A stretch of DNA of 60,340 nt from SIG636 sp045592105 (lineage in GTDB: Bacteria > Bacillota > Clostridia > Oscillospirales > CAG-382). Made by a program: the position numbers and the translations under genes. Below are positions 1 through 6,923 of this stretch, piece by piece. Position 1 is the first letter of the stretch. Each line of letters begins with the position of its first letter. The stretch covers positions 1 through 60,340 of the forward strand of contig JAZNUB010000036.1 in NCBI GenBank assembly GCA_045592105.1, in the 5' to 3' direction. The notes beneath the pieces were generated by a model. That model saw only the letters and a program-made list of their open reading frames with translations. It searched no databases and had not been told where the DNA came from.

Positions 1-187
1 AAACATCTTTGATTTTTTGGGATCGGTAGTCATGCACTGCATCTGTTGCGGCGCCGCAACAGATGCAGTGGTGCGTTTTACGTTCCATTTCACCGAAAAC
101 AGTAATATTATTTTCTGTTTCTTCAATGTTTGTTACGCAAAGCCCTTGCAATCCGAGAAGTTTTTCTGTAGAATAGTTGTAGAGCAT
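1..187 (-). CDS. ISL3-family transposase, N-terminal part (runs off the window)
   Basis: The minus strand reads an open frame from ATG at 187 to the left edge without a stop, giving 62 residues of a protein whose C-terminal bulk lies outside the window. A good ribosome binding site (GGAGG) lies just upstream of the ATG. The protein has the CxCCG zinc-binding motif followed by VHDYRSQKIKD, which is the signature of the zinc-finger domain that begins ISL3-family transposases. It would bind the ends of the insertion sequence and catalyse its transposition. Only the N-terminal domain is visible, so I cannot tell whether the DDE catalytic domain is intact. The family call rests on that one motif block, which is characteristic. 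Confidence 0.85.
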   Translation of the reverse strand, partial: MLYNYSTEKLLGLQGLCVTNIEETENNITVFGEMERKTHHCICCGAATDAVHDYRSQKIKDV

Positions 188-316
188 GTTTGGTCCTCCG
201 TTTCTGGTTTCTTGTCAACTCCATTTTAACGGATTCCTTCCAAATATGCTCTACTTTTTTATCTTTTTTTCGTAGGTCCTATTTGTTGTACCCCAACATT
301 TATTATAGAACTCCTT
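1..316 (-). mobile_element. End of an ISL3-like insertion sequence
   Basis: The transposase start at 187 is followed, towards higher coordinates, by about 125 bases of AT-rich non-coding DNA. On the minus strand this contains a TATAAT box near 297-305, suitable as the transposase promoter. The outer boundary is a guess, placed before the hairpin array that begins at 322. The matching terminal repeat would be at the other, unseen end, so the inverted repeat and target duplication cannot be checked here. Confidence 0.5.
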
Positions 317-321
317 TTTTC

Positions 322-495
322 AATGATGTTTGCCTTCGGCAAATGATACAGGGCTTCGCCCAATGAGGACGGCTTCGTCTAATGATGTGTGGCTTCGCCA
401 CATTTTGGGGCAAACATCGCATCATTGCGGCACGAAGCGGCGCAATATCATATTTGCGGAAGCGAATGCATCGTATCGTCGCAGGCGATGCATCT
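322..495. repeat. Array of 20-base CTTCG-loop mini-hairpins with an inverted half
   Basis: Four tandem units of 19-20 bases begin at 322, 342, 362 and 381. Each has the form AATGATG, then a short GC arm, the loop CTTCG and the complementary arm. After a spacer (401-420) the pattern continues in reverse complement, with GAAGC cores at about 434, 460 and 482 and ATCATT or ATGCAT linkers. The loop is constant while arm sequences differ but keep pairing, so structure rather than sequence is conserved. No open frame with a ribosome binding site crosses it. Confidence 0.75.
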
Positions 496-540
496 TTTTA
501 TTTATTCCACGCCCCTATGCGTGATTTGGACGCGAGGCGG

Positions 541-569
541 TTGAAATGTTCACGTATTTATGATATAAT
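541..569 (+). promoter_or_regulatory. Sigma-A-type promoter for the gene at 593
   Basis: TTGAAA at 541-546 and TATAAT at 564-569 are separated by 17 bases. The transcript would start near 576, just before the ribosome binding site. Confidence 0.75.
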
Positions 570-592
570 GAACCAAGAAAGGCGGTGATATA

Positions 593-1009
593 TTGAAGGA
601 GTTTGTTGTTAACAATCGATGTGTCTTTTTTCTTTTCGTTTTTGCTATATTAATCGCTTTGGGAGTATGGACTATAGATGAAGTAGTTTCCATTCCTATA
701 ATCATTCTTGGGTGCTTCATGTTCCTTGGGTACGCGATCGCTTTTCCTATTTGCTGTGTAATAAATTCGCGAGGAGTTACTGTATATTATCTATTTGGGT
801 TTGCCAAAAAAAGAGTTGCTTGGAATGAATTAAAGCATATTGAAGATCATCACTCAAAAAGTGGAGTTCTACCTTGGTCGAGAGAGTACCACATTGCTTA
901 TTTCAAAACAAGATTTCCTTTATGGGAAAATGCGTGTATTCCAAAAACCAAGAAAGTAGTTCAACTGATTGAAAAGTATTATAAAGGGACCATCGAGAAA
1001 TACGGTTAA
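593..1009 (+). CDS. Small membrane protein, possibly PH-like
   Basis: This encodes 138 residues from a TTG start. AGGCGG lies seven bases upstream, and no ATG fits better. Residues about 10-30 and 34-58 are hydrophobic and form two membrane segments. The rest is a soluble region of about 80 residues containing ITxRGVTVYY-like and KKRVAWNELKHIED stretches, which resemble the strand pattern of bacterial PH-type membrane proteins. I do not recognise a named family. It is driven by the promoter at 541-569. The mini-hairpin array and an insertion sequence end lie upstream, so the gene sits in a mobile-DNA-associated stretch. The gene at 48,477 on the other strand uses a very similar leader (AAAGGCGGTGATxxx-TTG) and also combines two membrane segments with a PH-like block, so the two may be distant relatives. 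Confidence 0.8.
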   Translation: MKEFVVNNRCVFFLFVFAILIALGVWTIDEVVSIPIIILGCFMFLGYAIAFPICCVINSRGVTVYYLFGFAKKRVAWNELKHIEDHHSKSGVLPWSREYHIAYFKTRFPLWENACIPKTKKVVQLIEKYYKGTIEKYG

Positions 1010-1032
1010 ATGCGGACACTTTTTGTCCGTTA

Positions 1033-1275
1033 TTGCCTCTGTTTAGACATCGTTTTTTATTCAAGTTTAATGAATACGGCATACCGATTCACGATGGAGA
1101 AAACGGTAGAATAACATCATATATTCAAATACAATATTGTCCTTGGTGCGGCAAAAAGCTGCCGGACAGTTTGCGTGAAAAATGGTTTGACGAGCTGGAA
1201 AAGCTGGGATATGACGATCCATTAAATGATGATATACCGGAAGAATTCAAAAGCGATAAATGGTATCCCGAGTGA
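1033..1275 (+). CDS. DUF6980-like zinc-ribbon protein, N-terminus missing
   Basis: This is an 80-residue frame whose best start is TTG at 1033, without a convincing ribosome binding site. The block FNEYGIPIHDG, then SYIQIQYCPWCGKKLP and REKWFDELEKLGYDDPL is typical of small CPxCGKKLP proteins annotated as DUF6980. As I recall the family, members carry another 25-30 residues at the N-terminus with extra cysteines and a CPD motif. Here homology begins only at about 1065, and the sequence upstream is the tail and short spacer of the previous gene. I infer a 5' truncation, so this may be a decaying gene that is nonetheless open. One CxxC pair remains; a full zinc site would normally need the missing cysteines. 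Confidence 0.6.
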   Translation: MPLFRHRFLFKFNEYGIPIHDGENGRITSYIQIQYCPWCGKKLPDSLREKWFDELEKLGYDDPLNDDIPEEFKSDKWYPE

Positions 1276-1337
1276 TTATAATTTCGGGGAAGATGAAAGT
1301 GTCAGTATGAAATTAAGGAATAAGAGGCGCACCGGTA

Positions 1338-1790
1338 ATGAAATTTACGGAGAAATTGAAAAGTATATTTAAGAATAAAAGTGAAAGGCATTACTTAAAA
1401 GGCGAAGCGTTTTGGTACAAAATCGGCGGCAAAATGTATTGTGGAGTGGTGTTGGATATAGAAAATGCGGGTTTTTATCTTGTTGCTTTAACCGATGAAG
1501 TAAATGAACAATCTCTAAAGCCTGATGACTTACTGGGCTTAGAGTGCTATACCTTGGCATGGTTTAGCGACCTTGAAATGTTAAGCCGCAGATTCATCCG
1601 TAAGCTTTGCGTGTTTGAAATTACGGGTTCCTACAACGGCAGAGCAGGAGCGTTCTTTTCGTCGGAGAAAATCAAGGTATATAACTATGGTTCAAAAGGC
1701 GAGTGGAAACACGAAACGAGAAATTACCACATTTCTCATCTAACGGTTGGCGATGCCCTTGATTACAACAATATACCGAAGTTTATATAA
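1338..1790 (+). CDS. Hypothetical protein, 150 residues
   Basis: The ATG start at 1338 has only a weak purine-rich stretch upstream. The product is soluble, has no signal peptide or membrane segment, and opens with a basic helix (KFTEKLKSIFKNKSER) followed by a mixed alpha/beta region rich in aromatic residues. I do not recognise a family. It ends about 50 bases before a stable hairpin at 1843-1870 that may terminate the transcript. Together with the two preceding genes it forms a rightward set of short, unrelated genes next to an insertion sequence, a pattern common in variable islands. Base composition is AT-rich, like its two neighbours. Confidence 0.7.
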   Translation: MKFTEKLKSIFKNKSERHYLKGEAFWYKIGGKMYCGVVLDIENAGFYLVALTDEVNEQSLKPDDLLGLECYTLAWFSDLEMLSRRFIRKLCVFEITGSYNGRAGAFFSSEKIKVYNYGSKGEWKHETRNYHISHLTVGDALDYNNIPKFI

Positions 1791-1842
1791 ATCTGTAGCA
1801 CAATAAGATATGCCATACAATTTTTCAAAATCAAAAAGAGTG

Positions 1843-1873
1843 CCGCCGAGGATTAAATTTTCCTCGGCGGTTT
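1843..1873 (+). terminator. Hairpin after the 1338 gene
   Basis: CCGCCGAGGA (1843-1852) pairs perfectly with TCCTCGGCGG (1861-1870) across an 8-base loop. Only three T follow, so termination may be partial. Confidence 0.55.
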
Positions 1874-2145
1874 GCTATCCATATAAGCGTTTTTTCGCTT
1901 TTGCGGTTATTGTTATTTGTAGCCGGAGGTGATATAATTTAATCAAAAACTCAGGGCGGAGTGATGCTATGGTGAGCATATAAGCTTTTTTGAAAACTTT
2001 TCACATAAATCAAAAGAGCTTCCCAAAAATCGGCTTCTCATACGATTAATAGGTGAAAGGGAAAAAGAAATGCTTCTTTGCTTCCTGTAATCCGGATACA
2101 GGTGCAAGTGGCACCCGAAAGAATTCACCGAAAGGAATGATATAT

Positions 2146-3246
2146 ATGTTGAGAACAAATGACAAATATAAGGCGAACTACATTACTGCAATAAACGAAA
2201 AGCGAAAAATTGCCGTAGCCCAAAAGCGGGCACGCAACAAGCGTATTGTGTGTTTCAGCCTCGCTTTTTTACTAATGGTTGGAGTATTGTCTGCTATAAT
2301 ACTGAGCAAGCCGGAAAAGTCTCCCACACCAAATGGTGACACAAATGTACTATTAAATACATCTTCCGGCGAAGAATCAGCAAAACCAACCACAAGCACG
2401 GACGATCCTCCCGCAGAGAATAGCGATACAGATGTGAGTGTCAACCCAACTCCCGGAGAGGATTCCAAACAACCCACAAGCACAGACGATCCTCTCACAG
2501 AGGGAATAGTAATATACGCAGATACAAATTCCATAACAAACGTTGGAAACTCTGATATACCGGATCTCGGCGAAATTTCTCATCACCACGACTTGGATTA
2601 TGAAGACGGTAAGCTGTACCATATCTATTTGGATGTTTACTTTCCTGACGCATTTACGTCCCCGGAAATGTTTTTGGACCCGGTAAATAAATACGGGGTT
2701 AGCTTTAGTCGTTGGGTTTTGGACGTTAACGACTTGGAAAAAGACCTTGAGATTTTTACAAGAGACATGAATTATAGGCGTAATATCGACAATGCAGAGG
2801 ACTATATTGTAGTTGAAGAAAGAAGCGACGGCAGAATTTCTCTGCATTTCGACCGTTACAAGCTCAGGCTTGACCATATTAAAGAGTATTGCTTAAAGTA
2901 TTGGAGCGAAGCAGAGCACGGCGAAGCACTTTCAGAGCTAAAAGCCAAAGGCATAAGTGAAGAATGGGTAGAAAAATATGGATATATCTGGTGGAAACGT
3001 TACGATGCCTCTTGGTATTGCGAAGAAAGTAATTCAAAATACGATATTATCGTTTACGATATGTTAGATGATATGGGCATTGTATGTGAGCGCAATGAGT
3101 ATGGATATCCCATTTTTGACATTGCGAAGGAAGACTTTGATATGCTTTTAACGTTGCCTTGTGCGTATGATGTATATTTGCTTGAAAAAGGAACGACCCC
3201 GGAAGCTATATACAAGGTAATGATGGAAACGGATTTTTCGGCGTAG
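2146..3246 (+). CDS. Membrane-anchored extracytoplasmic protein, unknown function
   Basis: I chose ATG at 2146, which has AAAGGA nine bases upstream and gives 366 residues; the frame stays open upstream to 2053 but without a ribosome binding site. Residues about 1-28 are basic and cytoplasmic, 29-50 form one membrane segment (FSLAFLLMVGVL core), and the rest should be outside. A linker of two imperfect repeats (SGEES...TSTDDPPAENSDTDV and PGEDS...TSTDDPLTEG) joins the anchor to a C-terminal domain of about 240 residues rich in Asp, Glu, Tyr and Trp. I do not recognise that domain. An ECF sigma gene follows 97 bases later behind a strong hairpin, so a sensory or anti-sigma role is conceivable, but no zinc-anti-sigma motif is visible. 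Confidence 0.75.
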   Translation: MLRTNDKYKANYITAINEKRKIAVAQKRARNKRIVCFSLAFLLMVGVLSAIILSKPEKSPTPNGDTNVLLNTSSGEESAKPTTSTDDPPAENSDTDVSVNPTPGEDSKQPTSTDDPLTEGIVIYADTNSITNVGNSDIPDLGEISHHHDLDYEDGKLYHIYLDVYFPDAFTSPEMFLDPVNKYGVSFSRWVLDVNDLEKDLEIFTRDMNYRRNIDNAEDYIVVEERSDGRISLHFDRYKLRLDHIKEYCLKYWSEAEHGEALSELKAKGISEEWVEKYGYIWWKRYDASWYCEESNSKYDIIVYDMLDDMGIVCERNEYGYPIFDIAKEDFDMLLTLPCAYDVYLLEKGTTPEAIYKVMMETDFSA

Positions 3247-3273
3247 TCATAGATTATATTAAGTCGTAATACC

Positions 3274-3308
3274 GGCAAGGCGTGTTGAGTTTTTCAACAT
3301 GCCTTGTC
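3274..3308 (+). promoter_or_regulatory. 15-base-pair hairpin upstream of the sigma gene
   Basis: GGCAAGGCGTGTTGA (3274-3288) pairs along its full length, with two G-U pairs, with TCAACATGCCTTGTC (3294-3308) around a 5-base loop. No T-run follows. It could be a weak terminator of the upstream gene or a leader structure 35 bases before the sigma start codon. Confidence 0.5.
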
Positions 3309-3342
3309 AGCAATATATTCTATAAAAGCGAGGGATTTCACC

Positions 3343-3897
3343 ATGCGTAACAAAGAAATACTTGCCCGCATTACCGAAGATGAACAAAATTTCTTTGCAG
3401 CACCAAGCGAAGAATCTTTTGCTCCCGTTGTGAAGAAATACATGGATGGGCTTATCCAGTTTATTTACAGCATAGTTGGTGATTTCCATACCGCCGAGGA
3501 TTTGTCTCAGGATGTCTTTACGGTGCTATGGATGCGTCCCAAGGGCTACAATGGCAAATGCACCCTCAAAACATATTTATATACCTTAGGCCACAGAAAA
3601 GCCGTGGACTATATTCGCAAAAACAGTAAAATCACCCGCATTGATCTTATAGAGGACACTCTGGTTTCGGCAGACTGCGTGGAGGAAGGATTTATAGTCG
3701 GTGAGCGAGATAAGGCAATTTTGGATGCTATGCATACCCTCCCTTACACGCAACAAAAAATACTTTATCTCTTATACTTTGAAGAAATGAGCTATGATGA
3801 CATTGCCGTTATATTAAAGCAGCCCAAGAAAAAACTATATGAGCAATGCAGACAAGCTAAGGATAAGATGACAGCGGTATTAAAAGAGCGAATATAA
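3343..3897 (+). CDS. ECF-type RNA polymerase sigma factor
   Basis: The start ATG at 3343 has CGAGGGA seven bases upstream; the open frame from 3304 has none. The 184-residue length fits ECF (sigma-70 group 4) factors, which redirect RNA polymerase to a small regulon, often on a cell-envelope signal. Region 2 is visible as the helix around FIYSIVGDFHTAEDLSQDVF with the following WMRPKGYNGKCTLKTYLYTLGHRKAVDYIR. Region 4, a helix-turn-helix, is PYTQQKILYLLYFEEMSYDDI and its continuation. No obvious anti-sigma gene follows; the membrane protein encoded at 2146 is the nearest candidate partner. Two hairpins end the transcript at 3940-4012. Confidence 0.88.
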   Translation: MRNKEILARITEDEQNFFAAPSEESFAPVVKKYMDGLIQFIYSIVGDFHTAEDLSQDVFTVLWMRPKGYNGKCTLKTYLYTLGHRKAVDYIRKNSKITRIDLIEDTLVSADCVEEGFIVGERDKAILDAMHTLPYTQQKILYLLYFEEMSYDDIAVILKQPKKKLYEQCRQAKDKMTAVLKERI

Positions 3898-3939
3898 CGG
3901 CATTATAAAAGGTCATTAAATAATACTGCTAATAAATAA

Positions 3940-4012
3940 GGGAATCTGCATTTTGCAGACTCCCTCAGACTGAAGACAATGCCGAGGGGGATTTAGCCCC
4001 TCGGCGGTTTTC
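3940..4012 (+). terminator. Two consecutive hairpins after the sigma gene
   Basis: The first is GGGA-a-TCTGC / GCAGA-ct-CCC (3940-3964). The second is stronger: GCCGAGGGG (3981-3989) with CCCCTCGGC (3997-4005), followed by GGTTTTCTT. The second is a plausible rho-independent terminator. Confidence 0.7.
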
Positions 4013-4171
4013 TTGTGCCGATGCAGCGTGCAAAGAATGGTAATAAAGATATATTATCATTTTTTGTTTTATGGGTTTACTTAAATAAGGTTTTATGGTA
4101 AAATGGATACATTGTATTTGCATAAACGTTTATATAATACTTTTACTCTAAAAAGGAACGGAGGTGTGATA

Positions 4172-4708
4172 TTGAAAGACAAACTCAAGCCGCCCTTGAT
4201 TTTAACCCAAAAGCAAAGGGCTTTTATTGAAAGCCTGCTGATAGAAAACGAAGCCGTGATAAAATACACGATTAAAAAAGCTTTAGGGGAGCAATATGGG
4301 TACTTGTTTGAGGATTGTGTTGGCAACCTGTGTTTGCTTATGTGTGAGAAAATAGCCGTGCTTGAAGCGCACCCCAATCCTGCGGCTTGGGTTATAGTTT
4401 CTGCAAAGTTCACGGCGTTTACGGAGATAAACAACAATAAAAATCACGCCAACACCGTTCAGCTTGAGGAAGCAAAGCTGATTGTAAGAGATACCACCTT
4501 TGAAGAGGTTTTATATAGCATTTGGCTGAAGAACAGCACCGCGGAAAAGCTTGCCGGCACGCTAACCAAGCGCGAGATACAAGTGTATCGGAAGCTGTGC
4601 GTTGAAAATAAGGACATAGCAACAACGGCAAAAGAGCTTGGTATAACGCCAAGCGCGGTTAGAACCTTTAAACAGACGATAAAAGACAAGATTTTAGAGC
4701 GTATATAA
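4172..4708 (+). CDS. ECF-like sigma factor, divergent
   Basis: I chose TTG at 4172, which has GGAGGTG five bases upstream, giving 178 residues; the ATG at 4103 lacks a ribosome binding site. The C-terminal half is a clear sigma region-4-type helix-turn-helix: LTKREIQVYRKLCVENKDI followed by TAKELGITPSAVRTFKQTIKDKI. The N-terminal half (residues 10-100) is helical with the spacing of region 2 but lacks a textbook DAEDxxQ motif; LFEDCVGNLCLLM is the closest match. The next gene, 67 bases downstream, encodes a single-pass membrane protein of anti-sigma layout. From this pairing I infer an envelope-responsive sigma/anti-sigma unit. A LuxR-like regulator is the alternative. Confidence 0.75.
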   Translation: MKDKLKPPLILTQKQRAFIESLLIENEAVIKYTIKKALGEQYGYLFEDCVGNLCLLMCEKIAVLEAHPNPAAWVIVSAKFTAFTEINNNKNHANTVQLEEAKLIVRDTTFEEVLYSIWLKNSTAEKLAGTLTKREIQVYRKLCVENKDIATTAKELGITPSAVRTFKQTIKDKILERI

Positions 4709-4775
4709 GAAAAAAACATAAAAAATCTGGACATTTTTGCTTTTTTATACATATTAACAAGTGAGGAGGGATTAA

Positions 4776-5627
4776 ATGGATAACAAAAAGCTTAAAAGCC
4801 TAACGCTTTGTGAGATAAGGGCTAAGCTTGCCCAAGGCGAAATAGCTTTGCAGGATTTGGACACGGCAACAATAGAAAAGCTTTTAGACAGAGAAACAGC
4901 TTTGCTTTGTGTTGATGAGGGTGATACCGATTTTATAAACGAATGTGCAAAGCTGCTTTGCGAAACAAAGCAAGAAATAATGCCGCACGAGCGTTTTGTG
5001 GGCGTTATCCACGATACCTTCGAAAAGCACGTTTCCCCCCCGAAAAAGCGGTTGGGGATAAAGAAAATGCTTATAATTGCGGCGGTAATTTCTACCCTTA
5101 TAGTAGGCGGCACGGTGGTTGTATCCTCCTTGGATAACGGTCTGTACGGTATTATAAATAAAACTGCAAGGCAGCCCGACGGAACAACGTTTGCGGAAGG
5201 CGATTTTACCTTTTACAGCGCAGGAATATGCAGGCAATATAAAACCTTAGAAGAAGCGGTGGAAAAAGAACGCGTAAATATTATGTGCCCCACCTCCTTG
5301 CCGGAAGGGGTTGTAATTAAAGAGGTGCACGCACACAAAGGGTACAGATGCGATAAGAGTATGACAATATTAACGCAAAACGAAAAGGTTTGTATATTGG
5401 TTGATGTTGGTCTTAAACACAGCAATCCATATGGGAAGAACAACGAGATTTACACCTCTAAAAACGGCATTGACTACGTTATTAGAGACAACGTAACCGC
5501 GTTGGGCTACAAATACTCCGCTTACGCCACCGTTGATAATTGTGGATACGTTATCCAAGTAAAGGAATACGAGGATATGATTTATATAATTGAACATATG
5601 GAGCATAAAAACGAAGCGAACAGTTAG
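4776..5627 (+). CDS. Membrane-bound anti-sigma-like protein (DUF4367-like C-terminus)
   Basis: The ATG at 4776 has GAGGAGGG upstream. The 283 residues divide into a cytoplasmic, helical, acidic region (1-92), one membrane segment (about 96-118, MLIIAAVISTLIVGGTVVV core) and an extracytoplasmic domain of about 165 residues. The outer domain contains CPTSLPEGVVIKEV and a late VDNCGYVIQVKEYEDMIYIIEHM block, the layout of DUF4367-type sensor domains attached to anti-sigma factors. The cytoplasmic part would hold the upstream sigma factor inactive until the outer domain senses a signal. Two cysteines in the outer domain could form a disulfide. Family assignment is by architecture and is not certain. 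Confidence 0.75.
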   Translation: MDNKKLKSLTLCEIRAKLAQGEIALQDLDTATIEKLLDRETALLCVDEGDTDFINECAKLLCETKQEIMPHERFVGVIHDTFEKHVSPPKKRLGIKKMLIIAAVISTLIVGGTVVVSSLDNGLYGIINKTARQPDGTTFAEGDFTFYSAGICRQYKTLEEAVEKERVNIMCPTSLPEGVVIKEVHAHKGYRCDKSMTILTQNEKVCILVDVGLKHSNPYGKNNEIYTSKNGIDYVIRDNVTALGYKYSAYATVDNCGYVIQVKEYEDMIYIIEHMEHKNEANS

Positions 5628-5645
5628 AGCCTTAATGAATCAAAT

Positions 5646-5682
5646 CACCCCAAGAAGCCGAACGGCTTCTTGGGGTGCTTTT
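5646..5682 (+). terminator. Terminator built from a palindrome that recurs at 53,160
   Basis: CACCCCAAGAAGCCG (5646-5660) pairs with CGGCTTCTTGGGGTG (5663-5677) around a 2-base AA core, followed by CTTTTG. The same arm sequence, with the same AAAT flank, occurs at 53,158-53,190. Confidence 0.85.
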
Positions 5683-5869
5683 GTATGGCGTTAGTACATC
5701 TGCACGTCGTTTTTGTTTTTGTTTTGATATTCTATAAGCTTTATTTCCAAGTTTTGCACCTCTAATCTGTGTTTTCGTAGCTACAACAGTTATTATAGTT
5801 ATGGCAAAACAAAATGCAATACCCGAAAACGCAAGTTGCAAAAGCAAGCGCGTAAGTTGCATAAGTGTA
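5683..5869. other. Intergenic stretch with no supported gene
   Basis: This AT-rich stretch contains a minus-strand frame (5632-5862) that starts with a hydrophobic segment. The frame has no ribosome binding site and runs through the terminator palindrome, so I do not call it. Confidence 0.5.
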
Positions 5870-5898
5870 TTGAAAAGGCGTGTGCATTGTGGTAAAAT
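5870..5898 (+). promoter_or_regulatory. Promoter for the FliB-like gene
   Basis: TTGAAA (5870-5875), a 17-base spacer and TAAAAT (5893-5898), with an extended TGn just before the -10 box. Confidence 0.75.
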
Positions 5899-5928
5899 TT
5901 GAATACAATATTAGCAAAGGCGGGTTTT

Positions 5929-6816
5929 ATGAAGCTTTACGCACCAAAGTATTACAAAAGGTTTAAATGTATTGCCGATAAATGCACTCATAGCTGTTGC
6001 ATCGGCTGGGAAATAGATATAGACAGCGAAACTCTTGAGAAATATAAAGGGCTTCGCGGCGGCTACGGGGAGGGCATTATAAAAAGCGTTTCGCTTGAGG
6101 ATGCCCCCCACTTTAAGCTTTGCGCGCACGATAGGTGCCCGCATTTGGATGAAAACGGCTTGTGCAAGATTATACTAAACGTGGGCGAGGAGTATCTTTG
6201 CACTATCTGCCGCGAGCATCCAAGGTTTTATAACTACGCAAGCGTTGCAGAGGTGGGGCTGGGAATGTCCTGCATAGAAGCGGCAAGGCTTATACTTTCT
6301 TCGCCTGATTACGATATACAAGAGGAGCTTGGCGAGGCAGAGGCTTACGAGGACGAGGGCTTATTTGACTGCCGCGCCGAACGCCAAAAAATATACGGTA
6401 TACTTCGTAACGAAGGCGCAAGCTATACTACGCGGCTTGCGGAAATCTACCGCGAATACGGGATAGAAGCGGGCGCGGATAGCGAATGGCTGGAAAAAAT
6501 CAGCCGCTTGGAGTATCTTGACAATGCCCATAAAGGTTTGTTCTTGGGCTATTCCTCCAATAAACGCCCCGAGGGAAAGGACTGCCTTTTGGAGAGGGCG
6601 CTGGCGTATTTTATCTACCGCCACCTAACGGAAGCGTTTGACACCGAGGATTTTGTTTCGCGGCTGGCGTTTTGCTTGTTTTTAGAAAGGCTGTTGGCAT
6701 CGCTTATCGTTTCGCACGGGGCAAAAACTTTGCAGGAGATAGCGGAGATAGCAAGCATCGTTTCGGAGGAGATAGAGTATTCGGAGCAGAATACAGAGGC
6801 TTTAACGTATTGTTAA
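5929..6816 (+). CDS. FliB-like CxxxC protein (flagellin lysine-N-methylase family)
   Basis: I chose ATG at 5929 because AAAGGCGGG precedes it; the frame from 5899 has no ribosome binding site. The 295-residue product has the N-terminal block MKLYAPKYYKRFKC, then CIADKCTHSCCIGWEIDID, RCPHLDENGLC and LCTICREHPRFYN. These cysteines define the metal-binding part shared by the FliB and YkgJ families; the Clostridial branch is usually annotated flagellin lysine-N-methylase. It appears shorter than full FliB proteins, which I recall as nearer 400 residues. No flagellar gene is in this window, so flagellin methylation is only a family inference. It stands alone under its own promoter. Confidence 0.8.
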   Translation: MKLYAPKYYKRFKCIADKCTHSCCIGWEIDIDSETLEKYKGLRGGYGEGIIKSVSLEDAPHFKLCAHDRCPHLDENGLCKIILNVGEEYLCTICREHPRFYNYASVAEVGLGMSCIEAARLILSSPDYDIQEELGEAEAYEDEGLFDCRAERQKIYGILRNEGASYTTRLAEIYREYGIEAGADSEWLEKISRLEYLDNAHKGLFLGYSSNKRPEGKDCLLERALAYFIYRHLTEAFDTEDFVSRLAFCLFLERLLASLIVSHGAKTLQEIAEIASIVSEEIEYSEQNTEALTYC

Positions 6817-6852
6817 AGCAAAATAGAAGCTGTAATTTGCTGTTTTTCGCTA

Positions 6853-6881
6853 TTGTATTCCCCTTATATGTATGATATAAT
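6853..6881 (+). promoter_or_regulatory. Promoter for the XRE regulator
   Basis: TTGTAT (6853-6858), a 17-base spacer and TATAAT (6876-6881). Confidence 0.75.
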
Positions 6882-6923
6882 GCTTGTAGCCACACTTTAA
6901 CACAGCAAAGCGGAGGGGTAAAT

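Noticed and set aside
322..495. The mini-hairpin array as CRISPR
   Set aside because: Unit length is about 20 bases with no spacers between units, and arms vary in a compensatory manner.
5632..5862. Minus-strand frame of 76 residues with a hydrophobic start
   Set aside because: No ribosome binding site, and its C-terminal third is the translation of the terminator palindrome (TPRSRSASWG), a frequent artefact.
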